In this document: positions 34,935 to 42,660 of the stretch, piece by piece
How the letters are laid out: every line of letters begins with the position of its first letter
Numbering within the stretch: position 1 is the stretch's first letter
Assembly (NCBI GenBank): GCA_005884665.1
Contig: VBAT01000008.1
Coordinates: 114,886-178,885, forward strand
Length of the DNA: 64,000 nt
Direction of reading: 5' to 3'
From: Bacteroidota bacterium
Lineage (GTDB): Bacteria > Bacteroidota > Bacteroidia > Chitinophagales > Chitinophagaceae
The notes under the pieces: model-generated
Database searches by the model: none
What the model was told of the DNA's origin: nothing
What the model saw: only the letters and a program-made list of their open reading frames with translations
Program-made: the position numbers and the translations under genes

Positions 34935-35573
34935 ATGACTGACGCTAAAGTTGTTGCGGAGAAATTGCTCCAGGTAAATGCCGTTAAGTTGAACCTCCAT
35001 AATCCATTTACATGGGCGAGTGGATGGAAAAGCCCGATCTACTGCGATAACCGCAGGGTCTTATCCTTTCCTTTTATCCGGGACTTTATAAAATCTGAAC
35101 TCTGCAATATCGTTTTTGAGCGGTTTCCCGATGCGGAACTGCTGGCTGGGGTAGCAACAGCCGGGATAGCCTGGGGCGCTATGGCTGCTGACCAGCTAAA
35201 GCTTCCTTATATCTACGTTCGTCCCAAACCTAAAGAGCATGGGCTGGGTAACCAAATAGAGGGTAATTATGAAAAAGGGCAAAAGACGATCGTAATCGAA
35301 GACCTGGTTTCAACCGGTAAAAGCAGTTTACAGGTAATAGACGCACTAAAAGCGGAAGGTCTTGATGAAGTGACAGGCATGGTTTCCATTTTCACCTATG
35401 ATTTCCCCGTAGCCTCGGCTGCCTTTAAAAATGCCGGGATAGAGTATTACCCGCTAACCAGTTACCCTGAACTCGTAAAACTGGCCATTGAGAAAGGGAT
35501 AATTTCGAATCAACAGGAGGAGATTTTGTTAAAATGGCGCGATGACCCGGCCAATTGGAAGGGAGTTTTGTAA
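34935..35573 (+). CDS. pyrE: Orotate phosphoribosyltransferase
   Basis: 212 residues. Ser-Gly-Trp-Lys-Ser-Pro-Ile-Tyr-Cys-Asp-Asn-Arg near residue 29 is the orotate-side segment. Arg-Pro-Lys-Pro-Lys-Glu-His-Gly, the conserved loop, is near 97, and Ile-Val-Ile-Glu-Asp-Leu-Val-Ser-Thr-Gly is the PRPP motif. It makes OMP. With pyrR and pyrB it gives a local group of pyrimidine genes. Confidence 0.95.
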   Translation: MTDAKVVAEKLLQVNAVKLNLHNPFTWASGWKSPIYCDNRRVLSFPFIRDFIKSELCNIVFERFPDAELLAGVATAGIAWGAMAADQLKLPYIYVRPKPKEHGLGNQIEGNYEKGQKTIVIEDLVSTGKSSLQVIDALKAEGLDEVTGMVSIFTYDFPVASAAFKNAGIEYYPLTSYPELVKLAIEKGIISNQQEEILLKWRDDPANWKGVL

Positions 35574-35594
35574 ATTGGCTCCCAAATCTTCCAG

Positions 35595-35981
35595 ATGAAA
35601 AAGATCCTGTTGTCAGTGGCTTTTGCCGGCCTTTCTCTTATCGCCTTTTCCCAGGTAAAAGTCGAAAAGGCAAAGATCAAAACACCAAATGCACTCTGTG
35701 AAGCCTGTAAAACAAGGATAGAATACTACCTAAAGAGGATGGATGGGCTTGTATATGTTGATGTGAACTATCGCAGGGGCGAAACAAATGTCAAATACCA
35801 AACAGACCGGACCGATATAGAACAGATCAAAACGGCTATTGCCAATCTCGGCTATGATGCCGATGACGTTACGGCTAACGAAGAAGCCTATAAAAAGTTA
35901 CCAAAGACCTGCAAGAAATTCGAAGATGGTGGAGGGCATCCCAAGCCTAAAGCGCCCGTCCCGGCTGAGCCCAACCAGTAG
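35595..35981 (+). CDS. Secreted heavy-metal-associated (HMA) domain protein
   Basis: 128 residues. Signal peptide to about residue 19 (Ile-Ala-Phe-Ser-Gln). The HMA fold has the segment Asn-Ala-Leu-Cys-Glu-Ala-Cys-Lys-Thr-Arg, a Cys-x2-Cys metal site, then Val-Asp-Val-Asn-Tyr-Arg and Ile-Ala-Asn-Leu-Gly-Tyr-Asp-Ala-Asp, as in copper/zinc carriers. The tail is Pro/Lys-rich and contains Cys. It lies 21 bp after pyrE, likely read through with it. Confidence 0.85.
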   Translation: MKKILLSVAFAGLSLIAFSQVKVEKAKIKTPNALCEACKTRIEYYLKRMDGLVYVDVNYRRGETNVKYQTDRTDIEQIKTAIANLGYDADDVTANEEAYKKLPKTCKKFEDGGGHPKPKAPVPAEPNQ

Positions 35982-36037
35982 TTTATTAGACATAACCGGA
36001 GCATCACAACTGCGGATCCAATCAATGATCAATTTGT

Positions 36038-36493
36038 TTACTTTACCAACAGAGCCAGGTTTTGCCGGCCTTCGTAATTGATCGGGAAATTCTTGTAAAT
36101 GCCTCCTTTGCCCACTTTCGCCGTGCCTTTTACCGTCACGAGAACATCTTCATTTTTGAGTCCTGTCAGAGAGAATTGCAGCACATATTTCATATCTACA
36201 TCCAGTTTCACCGGAATGATAAAGTTGGCATTTGCCGGGATATCTATCAAACTATCGACATGAAAATGCCCGAGAAAATTGCTGTCTAGCCAGGCATCGC
36301 CACTGGCTTCTTTTAGTTTGCCGCTTTTATTGTTCGGGTTGAAGTATTCCACGTCAAATCCGACCTGGGAACTGCCCAGCCCGAGCTTACCAATTTTGAC
36401 ATTCGTGACCCGGTTAAAAACGGGGTCCTTGATTTTTTTGCAGGAGGCGAGAAGGAGGCAAAAAAACGGAGCAATGATAAAAAGACGACGCAT
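36038..36493 (-). CDS. LEA-type-2 family lipoprotein
   Basis: 151 residues with a lipoprotein signal (Leu-Leu-Leu-Ala-Ser-Cys, Cys18). The LEA14-like domain follows: Val-Gly-Phe-Asp-Val-Glu-Tyr-Phe-Asn-Pro-Asn-Asn-Lys near 46-58 and Ile-Pro-Val-Lys-Leu-Asp-Val-Asp-Met. Such WHy-type domains are found in Bacteroidota lipoproteins of unknown role. It is the last gene before the AT-rich island that begins near 36.7 kb. Confidence 0.85.
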   Translation of the reverse strand: MRRLFIIAPFFCLLLASCKKIKDPVFNRVTNVKIGKLGLGSSQVGFDVEYFNPNNKSGKLKEASGDAWLDSNFLGHFHVDSLIDIPANANFIIPVKLDVDMKYVLQFSLTGLKNEDVLVTVKGTAKVGKGGIYKNFPINYEGRQNLALLVK

Positions 36494-36873
36494 CCTGCAA
36501 ATTAGGTAAATGCAAATTTGTTTCTACTCAATGGTTGTTAAATCGATCCTTTGCGGCCGGGTTAAATCCTCGTTCCTCATTCTCGCTCTTTTGCTCTCTG
36601 TAAATTGGGTGGCCGTTAACCGGCTGTTAATCCCGCGAATTTTCATTTGTCTTTTTTGTCTGTTCCATAAATCAAATCGGTCATGCTCGGAAAAAAGGTG
36701 AGGTCCCGGAGCCGGTTTTTGGGTAACAACCTCCCAGATTAACGTATATAGTGGTAGCCATTTAGTTATAAAAGAAAATTTGTTGATTTTCAGTAATATA
36801 AATCGGTGCTATTGTCTAGTCGTTAGTGGCTGAATGTTGTTATCGCTTCACCTTTGTAAAGAACTAACATAAA
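36494..36873. other. Intergenic region leading into AT-rich island
   Basis: No supported gene in about 380 bp. It contains the left copy of a near-perfect 15-bp direct repeat (36712-36726), after which base composition turns AT-rich. Confidence 0.5.
36712..36726. repeat. Candidate left att-like direct repeat
   Basis: CCGGTTTTTGGGTAA, matching 42183-42197 (CCGGGTTTTGGGTAA) at 14 of 15 positions. Similarity continues weakly for 8-9 bp to CTCC on both. The pair brackets the AT-rich island. No integrase gene lies inside, so an att role is inference. Confidence 0.4.
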
Positions 36874-37164
36874 ATGTTAATCGAATACGTTATTGGCGAT
36901 AGAATATTAGAGACCTCTTTATCCAAAATTTGCAATTTAAGTCGACAAGTAATAGTAACTGATGGAGACTGGTGTAATAGTGGAGGCAGAGTTATTTTTT
37001 GGAAAAATAGGAAAGGTAATTTCAAGATTACCGAGAACCCCAAAAAAATGTGGAATGTTTATTTCGGCCTTCAATTCACCCCATCCTTAATAAAGGACAA
37101 TTTGACTTCCATAGATGACCTCAAGACATTATATTTATTACTCGTCAATGAAGAACTTTATTAA
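36874..37164 (+). CDS. Hypothetical cytoplasmic protein in island
   Basis: 96 residues, no signal peptide or TM segment. Mixed alpha/beta composition, with Trp-Cys-Asn-Ser and a Leu-rich C-terminus. Tail-to-tail with the metallopeptidase gene, overlapping by four bases. No family recognised. Confidence 0.45.
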   Translation: MLIEYVIGDRILETSLSKICNLSRQVIVTDGDWCNSGGRVIFWKNRKGNFKITENPKKMWNVYFGLQFTPSLIKDNLTSIDDLKTLYLLLVNEELY

Positions 37165-38297
37165 AGTTCGGTATCTACTAGGCCAGGCAATTTTCCCAAA
37201 GCATAAGGCTTAAGTAATGGGATAAGGTTATTCCAATTGTATCTAATTTCTTTGCCATAATGCTCTGATTGCAGAAAATTAAGCCAAAATAATTCCGAGT
37301 TTTTAGTGTCGAAAGTTATTGAGCAAAAGGCGCTTTCTGCACTCTCTATTGTATTTCTAAGATGGGAGGTTATAATATCATTGTTATCAAAATTATTTAT
37401 CATTAAAATAGCGTGTATATTGTTTAATATCAATTGCATTCTCATCCATTGTGGGGGATGTTTTGCTAATTTATTCTTGTCATAATTAAACTCAGTCAAG
37501 AGAAATAATCTAAGTAAATTATAGATGACAAATATCCAATGACTATAAAATGTTTTAATATTCTTATTTATTATTTTAAATATACCCGGTATCATCTCAG
37601 GATGATTTATCTCCACAATGGCACGAAGATGTGAATGATTTGTAGCAAAGCTATCGGCATCCATTTCCATAGTTTGCCTATCTATATATTTTATTTTTCC
37701 ATCTTCATTATTTGGTGATTCAATTTCACTAAAAGCTGAAGCATAAGTATCATCTAAGTATCCCGTGTGTCCCCTTACTATGTGACCTAATTCGTGAAAA
37801 ATTAAATACCTCACTGCTATAGCCGTATATGCCATCGCAAATTCTCCACGAACTTCATCAATTGGGTTGCATATTCTTGTATTATATAAATCAAAAGCTA
37901 CGTATCCATCTATTATTATCGCACTCAAATTTTTCCTCTCATCTGTTTCCAATGCAACATTCCCGATATCATTAAGAATTTGTTGGCTGGCAAACATTTT
38001 TGAAAACATATCATATAGAAGAAGGAAGCACCCATAATTTATCCCTATATAATGCTCTCCTTTATACCTACATGCTGTTGCATTAATGATTGGGCTATTG
38101 ATAAAATCTAAATTTATATACGGTAAGTTAGGATATGTGAGTTTCAGATAATCGATAATTGAACCAGCATCAGCTTTAATATCATCGAACATTTTCCTGG
38201 TGGATAGGGCCAATGTTCTATCAGCATCAAATAAACCGCCTCTTTCTTTAAAAGTGGTGTCAAACTTTAATTCTCTTTCATCCATTTTTTCTCCCAT
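37161..38297 (-). CDS. Putative zinc metallopeptidase (HELGH), cytoplasmic
   Basis: 378 residues. Residues 168-172 read His-Glu-Leu-Gly-His and are followed 39 residues later by Glu-Met-Asp-Ala-Asp (E211), a typical third ligand (ExxAD) of gluzincin peptidases. No signal peptide, so likely cytoplasmic. The rest resembles no peptidase I can name; Lit (U49) or IrrE-like accessory peptidases are possible comparisons only. Its start shares one base with the stop of a 50-residue Lys-rich protein upstream (TAATG), so the two are translationally coupled. Confidence 0.7.
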   Translation of the reverse strand: MGEKMDERELKFDTTFKERGGLFDADRTLALSTRKMFDDIKADAGSIIDYLKLTYPNLPYINLDFINSPIINATACRYKGEHYIGINYGCFLLLYDMFSKMFASQQILNDIGNVALETDERKNLSAIIIDGYVAFDLYNTRICNPIDEVRGEFAMAYTAIAVRYLIFHELGHIVRGHTGYLDDTYASAFSEIESPNNEDGKIKYIDRQTMEMDADSFATNHSHLRAIVEINHPEMIPGIFKIINKNIKTFYSHWIFVIYNLLRLFLLTEFNYDKNKLAKHPPQWMRMQLILNNIHAILMINNFDNNDIITSHLRNTIESAESAFCSITFDTKNSELFWLNFLQSEHYGKEIRYNWNNLIPLLKPYALGKLPGLVDTEL

Positions 38298-38449
38298 TAT
38301 TTCTTTTTCTTATTGGCCAGTGGCGTATTAACAGCCATTTTTAGGAGTTCTTCAAAGGAAAGATCAGTGGAGATAGTTATATCCTTAATGTCCTTTTTTT
38401 TGGGCGGCTTTGGTGATTGTTTATCTTTCTTTTTCGATGATTTTGCCAC
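38297..38449 (-). CDS. 50-residue Lys-rich protein coupled to metallopeptidase
   Basis: 50 codons from GTG at 38449 to TAA at 38297-38299, overlapping the peptidase ATG as TAATG. The N-terminal 20 residues are Lys/Ser/Pro-rich (Ala-Lys-Ser-Ser-Lys-Lys-Lys-Asp-Lys), followed by a helix-like segment (Ser-Phe-Glu-Glu-Leu-Leu-Lys-Met-Ala) and a terminal Lys run. No upstream ATG in frame. It may be a partner, inhibitor or substrate of the peptidase. Confidence 0.6.
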   Translation of the reverse strand: MAKSSKKKDKQSPKPPKKKDIKDITISTDLSFEELLKMAVNTPLANKKKK

Positions 38450-38631
38450 AATGCAAAGTACCAAGTTGAACTTATTTTACTAAATCTTTATTACATGGCA
38501 TTTATTTTGGGATTATTTGTAATATATTTTTGTATTTTTAAATGACATTTTAGCCACCCTCCTCACAATTAATCCACCAAAATACCCTTAAAAATAGTGT
38601 TTTTGCTATTGACTTCTAATCTGTTACGATG

Positions 38632-38653
38632 AATTTCACTTTTAAGTGAAATT
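38632..38653. promoter_or_regulatory. Perfect 22-bp palindrome, likely antitoxin operator
   Basis: Arms AATTTCACTT and AAGTGAAATT around TT, fully complementary. It lies 33 bp before the first gene of the toxin/antitoxin/chaperone set. A related half-site, TTAAAGTGAAGTTT, overlaps that gene's GTG start (from 38682). This fits autorepression by the Xre antitoxin. Confidence 0.65.
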
Positions 38654-38686
38654 TGAGCAATTTTTACTAATTTTAATCGTCTTAAA

Positions 38687-39181
38687 GTGAAGTTTAGACT
38701 TATTGAGATGGATATATCAGGGGATAAAACTAAAATTTATTCGCCTGAATTAATTGGAGAGACGAAAACTTTATATGAGAGATTTGTTGAAGAAAATGTT
38801 GATAATCACGAAAAAGAAGTTTTAAATCTAGACACAAGGTTAGAAATAATAGGGCACGAAACAGGTTTATTCGAAGAGTCATTTGATTCTAAAGCGGGCA
38901 AATTTGGTGAAAACCTGTGCACTTTAAAAGATAAACCAAAAAGAAAATTGAGATTGTTTTTTATCGAATACCTTTTGAAAAATGCAATGATTGTAGGAGG
39001 AGGAGGAGAAAAACCCGCATCTGCTAGAGCAACTCAAGACATTCCAAAATTAGACAGTGAGAATAGGCTATTAGGGGAAATTTCTTTGACAATCCAGGCT
39101 GCAGAAAAAGCCGGAGTCTTTGAAATTAATGACGATGGAACAATATATCCATCTGATTTTATTTTTGATACTGGCAAATAG
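38687..39181 (+). CDS. HigB/RelE-like toxin candidate
   Basis: 164 residues from GTG 38687. The C-terminal half has Lys-Leu-Arg-Leu-Phe-Phe-Ile-Glu-Tyr (near 85-95), Ala-Met-Ile-Val-Gly-Gly-Gly-Gly-Glu-Lys and Gln-Asp-Ile-Pro-Lys-Leu, which fits the Arg-Leu-Tyr...Ile-Leu-Gly-Gly-Gly-Gly pattern of Bacteroidota HigB/RelE-like toxins. The N-terminal extension and the C-terminal Asp-Gly-Thr ... Ile-Phe-Asp are seen in longer relatives I recall. It is followed 11 bp later by an Xre antitoxin-like gene. Toxic activity is inferred from context. Confidence 0.55.
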   Translation: MKFRLIEMDISGDKTKIYSPELIGETKTLYERFVEENVDNHEKEVLNLDTRLEIIGHETGLFEESFDSKAGKFGENLCTLKDKPKRKLRLFFIEYLLKNAMIVGGGGEKPASARATQDIPKLDSENRLLGEISLTIQAAEKAGVFEINDDGTIYPSDFIFDTGK

Positions 39182-39192
39182 AGATAAAATCT

Positions 39193-39639
39193 GTGAAAAG
39201 AAATAGTAAAATATTAAGCGAACTCAGGAAAAAAAGGGATAATCGAGAGTATGAGCGAACTCGTACAAGTATGTTATTGGCTGCGTCGATCTCTAAGGCT
39301 ATCAAATCTAAGGGATTAACAAAAAGTGAATTTGCGGAAAAGATGGGAAAAAACCCTTCTGTAGTAACCAAATGGTTAAGTGGAGTTCACAATTTCACTT
39401 CGGATACTTTAACGGATATCCAGCAAGTGTTAGGGATTAGCCTTCTTAATTTAGGAAGTGAAACATCGCCAATTCTTACTGCAAGAGGGAATACGTCAAC
39501 AACATTCAACGTATTCATTATGCCTGACGAATACAAAAAGGTAAAAAACGAGGGTTTAAATCCAATCTCCTTTGCGACACTATCCAATACCCAGGTAATA
39601 TCAAAAAGAGTAGTAGAAATGCTTTCATCACATGACTGA
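39193..39639 (+). CDS. Xre-family antitoxin-like HTH protein
   Basis: 148 residues from GTG 39193. A HTH_XRE domain covers about 35-85 (Leu-Thr-Lys-Ser-Glu-Phe-Ala-Glu-Lys-Met-Gly-Lys-Asn-Pro-Ser-Val-Val-Thr-Lys-Trp). After it there is a ~60-residue, partly hydrophobic extension (Ser-Pro-Ile-Leu ... Phe-Asn-Val-Phe-Ile-Met), longer than in plain HigA. In TAC systems this tail is the chaperone-addiction region; that role here is inferred. Its 3' end overlaps the SecB-like gene by 8 bp. Confidence 0.75.
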   Translation: MKRNSKILSELRKKRDNREYERTRTSMLLAASISKAIKSKGLTKSEFAEKMGKNPSVVTKWLSGVHNFTSDTLTDIQQVLGISLLNLGSETSPILTARGNTSTTFNVFIMPDEYKKVKNEGLNPISFATLSNTQVISKRVVEMLSSHD

Positions 39640-40111
39640 AGAAAAAAAAGCGCCGGATATTCTTGTATCTCTTACTCTCTCTATTAAAGAATGTAAATGC
39701 TTGTCTTTTTCATTTACTGATTACGCACTTAAAAACAAGAAACAAATTGCATTGGATCAGTATGAATTTACTTTTACTTTGACGACCCAAATTTTTGAAA
39801 ACGAAAAATTGTTTTCTGTAGTAATCGAAACTAAGCTTTTTGAAAAGCAAAGTGAGAATGTGAAAATAGAGTTAGCGGAGTTAAAGGCCAAGTGTGCAGT
39901 TGCTGTCATAAATTTTGATGAAGTAATTAGAAAAACAGATGACAAAAGCCAACTATTAATACCTGACCAACTATTTCTTTTGTGTAATACTCTTACTGTT
40001 TCTGCTGTTCGTGGGATGTTTAGTATCAAATTAGACGACACTATTTACTCTAACGCTTTGCTTCCGATTGTTGACCCTAATTTGTTTTTACCGACTAAGA
40101 TTATTGCTTAA
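39632..40111 (+). CDS. SecB-like chaperone
   Basis: 159 residues, no signal peptide. The pattern of strands and the C-terminal block (Pro-Asp-Gln-Leu-Phe-Leu-Leu-Cys-Asn-Thr-Leu-Thr-Val-Ser-Ala-Val-Arg-Gly-Met, then Leu-Leu-Pro-Ile-Val-Asp-Pro-Asn) matches the SecB end ([hydrophobic]-Arg-Gly-x-Phe ... Pro-Val-Asn/Asp). SecB keeps clients unfolded. It overlaps the HTH gene by 8 bp, the order toxin-antitoxin-SecB being that of TAC modules such as Mycobacterium tuberculosis Rv1955-1957. Similarity is by eye and needs a profile search. Confidence 0.6.
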   Translation: MTEEKKAPDILVSLTLSIKECKCLSFSFTDYALKNKKQIALDQYEFTFTLTTQIFENEKLFSVVIETKLFEKQSENVKIELAELKAKCAVAVINFDEVIRKTDDKSQLLIPDQLFLLCNTLTVSAVRGMFSIKLDDTIYSNALLPIVDPNLFLPTKIIA

Positions 40112-40194
40112 TTTTTGCATCAAATTTTATATTTTGATTTCTCTTCTTATACTTTAGAGTATTTTTTATTATTTTGATAACATAAAAAAAAGAA

Positions 40195-40434
40195 ATGAAA
40201 GCTGTACTAATTGTGAAAGGTATGATTCATGAAGATGGCGTTGATAAATTCACTCTAGAAATGTCTTTTACAGGGAGAAGCGATGGCCCGCATGGAACGA
40301 ACATTATAGTTAATCCAAACCTAACAGCGTCTCAAACAAATCAACAAATGACCGATGCAGTCAAAAATTTCGCCTTAGAGCAGTTCGGGGAAACACTTTC
40401 AAATAATGATATAGTTGCCCAAGCTTTCAAATAG
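40195..40434 (+). CDS. Small hypothetical protein after chaperone gene
   Basis: 79 residues, mixed alpha/beta, no Cys or TM. It opens Met-Lys-Ala-Val-Leu-Ile-Val-Lys-Gly-Met and ends in a Gln-rich, helix-like segment. The stop codon lies at the edge of the transposase region, so the natural C-terminus may have been altered by insertion, though no frame scar is seen. It may belong to the island operon, 83 bp after the chaperone. Confidence 0.45.
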   Translation: MKAVLIVKGMIHEDGVDKFTLEMSFTGRSDGPHGTNIIVNPNLTASQTNQQMTDAVKNFALEQFGETLSNNDIVAQAFK

Positions 40435-41378
40435 ACAAGATTATTTCCTTTCTATTAGTTGTTTATAGGTAAGCCTTCCGTTAAGGTTATTAAACACCTT
40501 TACAAACCTATCAACGTCCTTTATTTTCCTGCTGTTAAATCTATAAGTAAACTCTGTACAGTATTGCTGAAGGTGTTTCTCGCTTACCTGATGGTAGATA
40601 CCAAAAATCATTCTGCTAAACAGGCTGAATATACCTTCCACGCTATTTGTATGAACATCTCCCTTTACAAACTGTCCCTGACTATGGTTTACGCTGTCAC
40701 GGTCTGCAAATTCCCGGTCTAAGCCTTTATATCCGTTATGCTCGTCTGTATTTATGTAAGCGTCAGTAGATACGTGTTTTCTTATTACGTCCTTCAGGCT
40801 GTCTTTCCCAATCATTACCAGTTTAGCGTCCCCCTGGCGTTCCAGGATGCCCATAATAGCAACCTTGTTATCCTTCCCTGAAGCTACCAGCTTTGCCCTC
40901 TTTTTCTTGGTCATATTTGACCATTTGCCGCCAACATAATGCTCGTCTGCCGCTATTCTCCCTGATAGCATGGTCATGCCATTATCCTTAAACATCTGCC
41001 TCAGTCTCATAAGCAGGAACCAGCCAGCTTTCTGCCTTATCCCCAGATCACGGGCTAACTGGTAGGAGCTAATCCCTTTTTTATGGGCAGATAGCAGGTA
41101 CATAGCCATAAGCCACTTTTGAAGGGGCAGTTTTGTGTTTTCCATGTACGTTCCAACCGTGACTGTAAACGTAGCCCTGCAATCCATATCCTTGCATTTA
41201 TAACGCTTGCCATCTGCCATTCTATAGGCATCCCGAACGCCACAAATAGAGCAGATAATACGGCCATCAGACCAGCGCATTTTCTCTAAAAATGACCGGC
41301 ATTTATCCTCTGAATTGAAGTAGTTGGCTACGTCCTGAAGGCATTTAAACTGTGACATATTATAAGATTGTATCTTGT
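40435..41378. mobile_element. Possible IS1595-family element boundaries
   Basis: ACAAGAT at 40435-40441 and its complement ATCTTGT at 41372-41378 flank the transposase gene and could be inner parts of the terminal inverted repeats. The repeat is short, and no target duplication is visible in the 8 bp outside it, so the true ends are uncertain. Confidence 0.35.
40441..41358 (-). CDS. IS1595-family transposase (ISXO2-like)
   Basis: 305 residues. The N-terminus holds a zinc ribbon (Cys-x2-Cys near residue 36 and Cys-x4-Cys near 55-60). The ISXO2-like DDE/N domain follows: Ala-Asp-Glu-His-Tyr-Val-Gly-Gly near 140, Ile-Asn-Thr-Asp-Glu-His-Asn-Gly near 200, and Val-His-Thr-Asn-Ser-Val-Glu-Gly near 238. 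All seem intact, so the element may be active. It sits downstream of the TAC-like operon on the opposite strand. Confidence 0.9.
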   Translation of the reverse strand: MSQFKCLQDVANYFNSEDKCRSFLEKMRWSDGRIICSICGVRDAYRMADGKRYKCKDMDCRATFTVTVGTYMENTKLPLQKWLMAMYLLSAHKKGISSYQLARDLGIRQKAGWFLLMRLRQMFKDNGMTMLSGRIAADEHYVGGKWSNMTKKKRAKLVASGKDNKVAIMGILERQGDAKLVMIGKDSLKDVIRKHVSTDAYINTDEHNGYKGLDREFADRDSVNHSQGQFVKGDVHTNSVEGIFSLFSRMIFGIYHQVSEKHLQQYCTEFTYRFNSRKIKDVDRFVKVFNNLNGRLTYKQLIERK

Positions 41379-41493
41379 GAATTAGTGATTAAAAAAATAG
41401 GGTTAATCGTTTTCGTAATCCCGAATGCCATCCAGCAATAAATACAAACCCCATATCATTAAGCCTACGCAAACCAACAAGCGAAGGAATTGG

Positions 41494-42033
41494 ATGAGAT
41501 TAATTAAAATTTCGGCAGGTGTCATATTGTTTGCTTGTGGCGTAATTGGAGCGTTAGCAGTATTTATTCCCGATACTCTCAATTGTAATAAGCCCAAAAA
41601 AGAAAAGGCATTGCTTGAATGTTCTTATTTCAATTTGGCCAAGTTTGAAGCAGGTCAGCCCGTGGGGGTAGTTATCTATCTGGCTAATCTGGGTAGATCT
41701 TTGGCGAATGTGGGAGTAATGAAAGCGGTTTATAAATTGAGTTATGACACCTTGAAAGAGCCAACGAGCGAGCTTTATAGTATAACAGGAAAATCCTTCA
41801 ATAAGCACATAGCACCATTGACGCAAATTGGGATTGGTCAACAGTTCGGGCAGCTTCTGGATAGTGCTAACATGGCAGCTTTTTACAATGACCGTATATT
41901 CTTGTACTTGGAAGGAATAGTTTATTACACCAGCCAAGGGGATAGTGAGACTCAATCCTATACTTTTTTGTGTCGTTTGCTGCCGCCAACGGGCTATAAA
42001 TTTGTTCCTATTTACAGCAAACAAACTCCCTAA
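41494..42033 (+). CDS. Membrane-anchored hypothetical protein
   Basis: 179 residues from the ATG at 41494, which puts a basic start and a TM helix at the N-terminus (Lys-Ile-Ser-Ala-Gly-Val-Ile-Leu-Phe). The frame also extends back to 41425. The rest is a beta-rich exterior domain with Asn-Leu-Gly and Tyr-rich turns. No family recognised. It closes the island on its right side. Confidence 0.55.
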   Translation: MRLIKISAGVILFACGVIGALAVFIPDTLNCNKPKKEKALLECSYFNLAKFEAGQPVGVVIYLANLGRSLANVGVMKAVYKLSYDTLKEPTSELYSITGKSFNKHIAPLTQIGIGQQFGQLLDSANMAAFYNDRIFLYLEGIVYYTSQGDSETQSYTFLCRLLPPTGYKFVPIYSKQTP

Positions 42034-42660
42034 TTGCATCCATTTCTCTCGTCCAAATTCCTTAGCAGGGGACTCTCTTAACCCCTCATCACCTTTTGCA
42101 GCTTTCTGCCGCTTGCCCCTCAATCCCCGCCAAACCTTACTAAAGAAACAAGTTACAATCCCGTGAATCTCGGATGTCGTGACCGGGTTTTGGGTAAAAT
42201 CTCCTGCTAATTTAGTTGGGATTCCAGGCACCTTGATGCATTCAATTAATTACTAAAAAAAAGGGGAATGAAATTAATATTTAATTATAGATAGCCAGTC
42301 ATTTAGATGGCTTTATTAAGAAATAATGTTTAAAATATTTTAAGCAAATATGGTTGGGAAATGCATTTTTTAAGCTGTGTTAGCTTTTTAGAATCATTAA
42401 TCGTAGAAATACTGGTAACTACCAAGTTATATCTATCACCGGATATTTCATTTTATAAACGAAAAAATATACTTTTATGAGCGAATGTGATATCCTTCAG
42501 AAACTCCCCTCCCGATAGCCATCGGGATCATTTCGATCCGAAAGCCAATCACCCCTTATGAAGATCCCCACGACATATGGCGAAGGCATTATCACTGTCG
42601 ATGAATTTTGGAAGAAGCTTTTCAGTAAATTCGTCGTACCTAAAACTGGCCCTGCACTCA
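42034..42660. other. Long non-coding region right of island
   Basis: About 630 bp without a supportable gene. It holds the right-hand direct repeat (42183-42197), an AT-rich tract from 42240 to 42470, and a TCCCGAT/ATCGGGA palindrome at 42510-42527. A 225-codon minus-strand open frame (41554-42231) overlaps the previous gene and is not convincing. Confidence 0.5.
42183..42197. repeat. Candidate right att-like direct repeat
   Basis: CCGGGTTTTGGGTAA, 14 of 15 identical to the left copy at 36712. The two copies lie 5.47 kb apart and enclose all the AT-rich genes. Confidence 0.4.

Noticed and set aside
41554-42231. 225-codon minus-strand open frame
   Set aside because: Overlaps the membrane-anchored protein at 41494, lacks any recognisable domain and reads like a chance frame over the repeat-bearing non-coding region.
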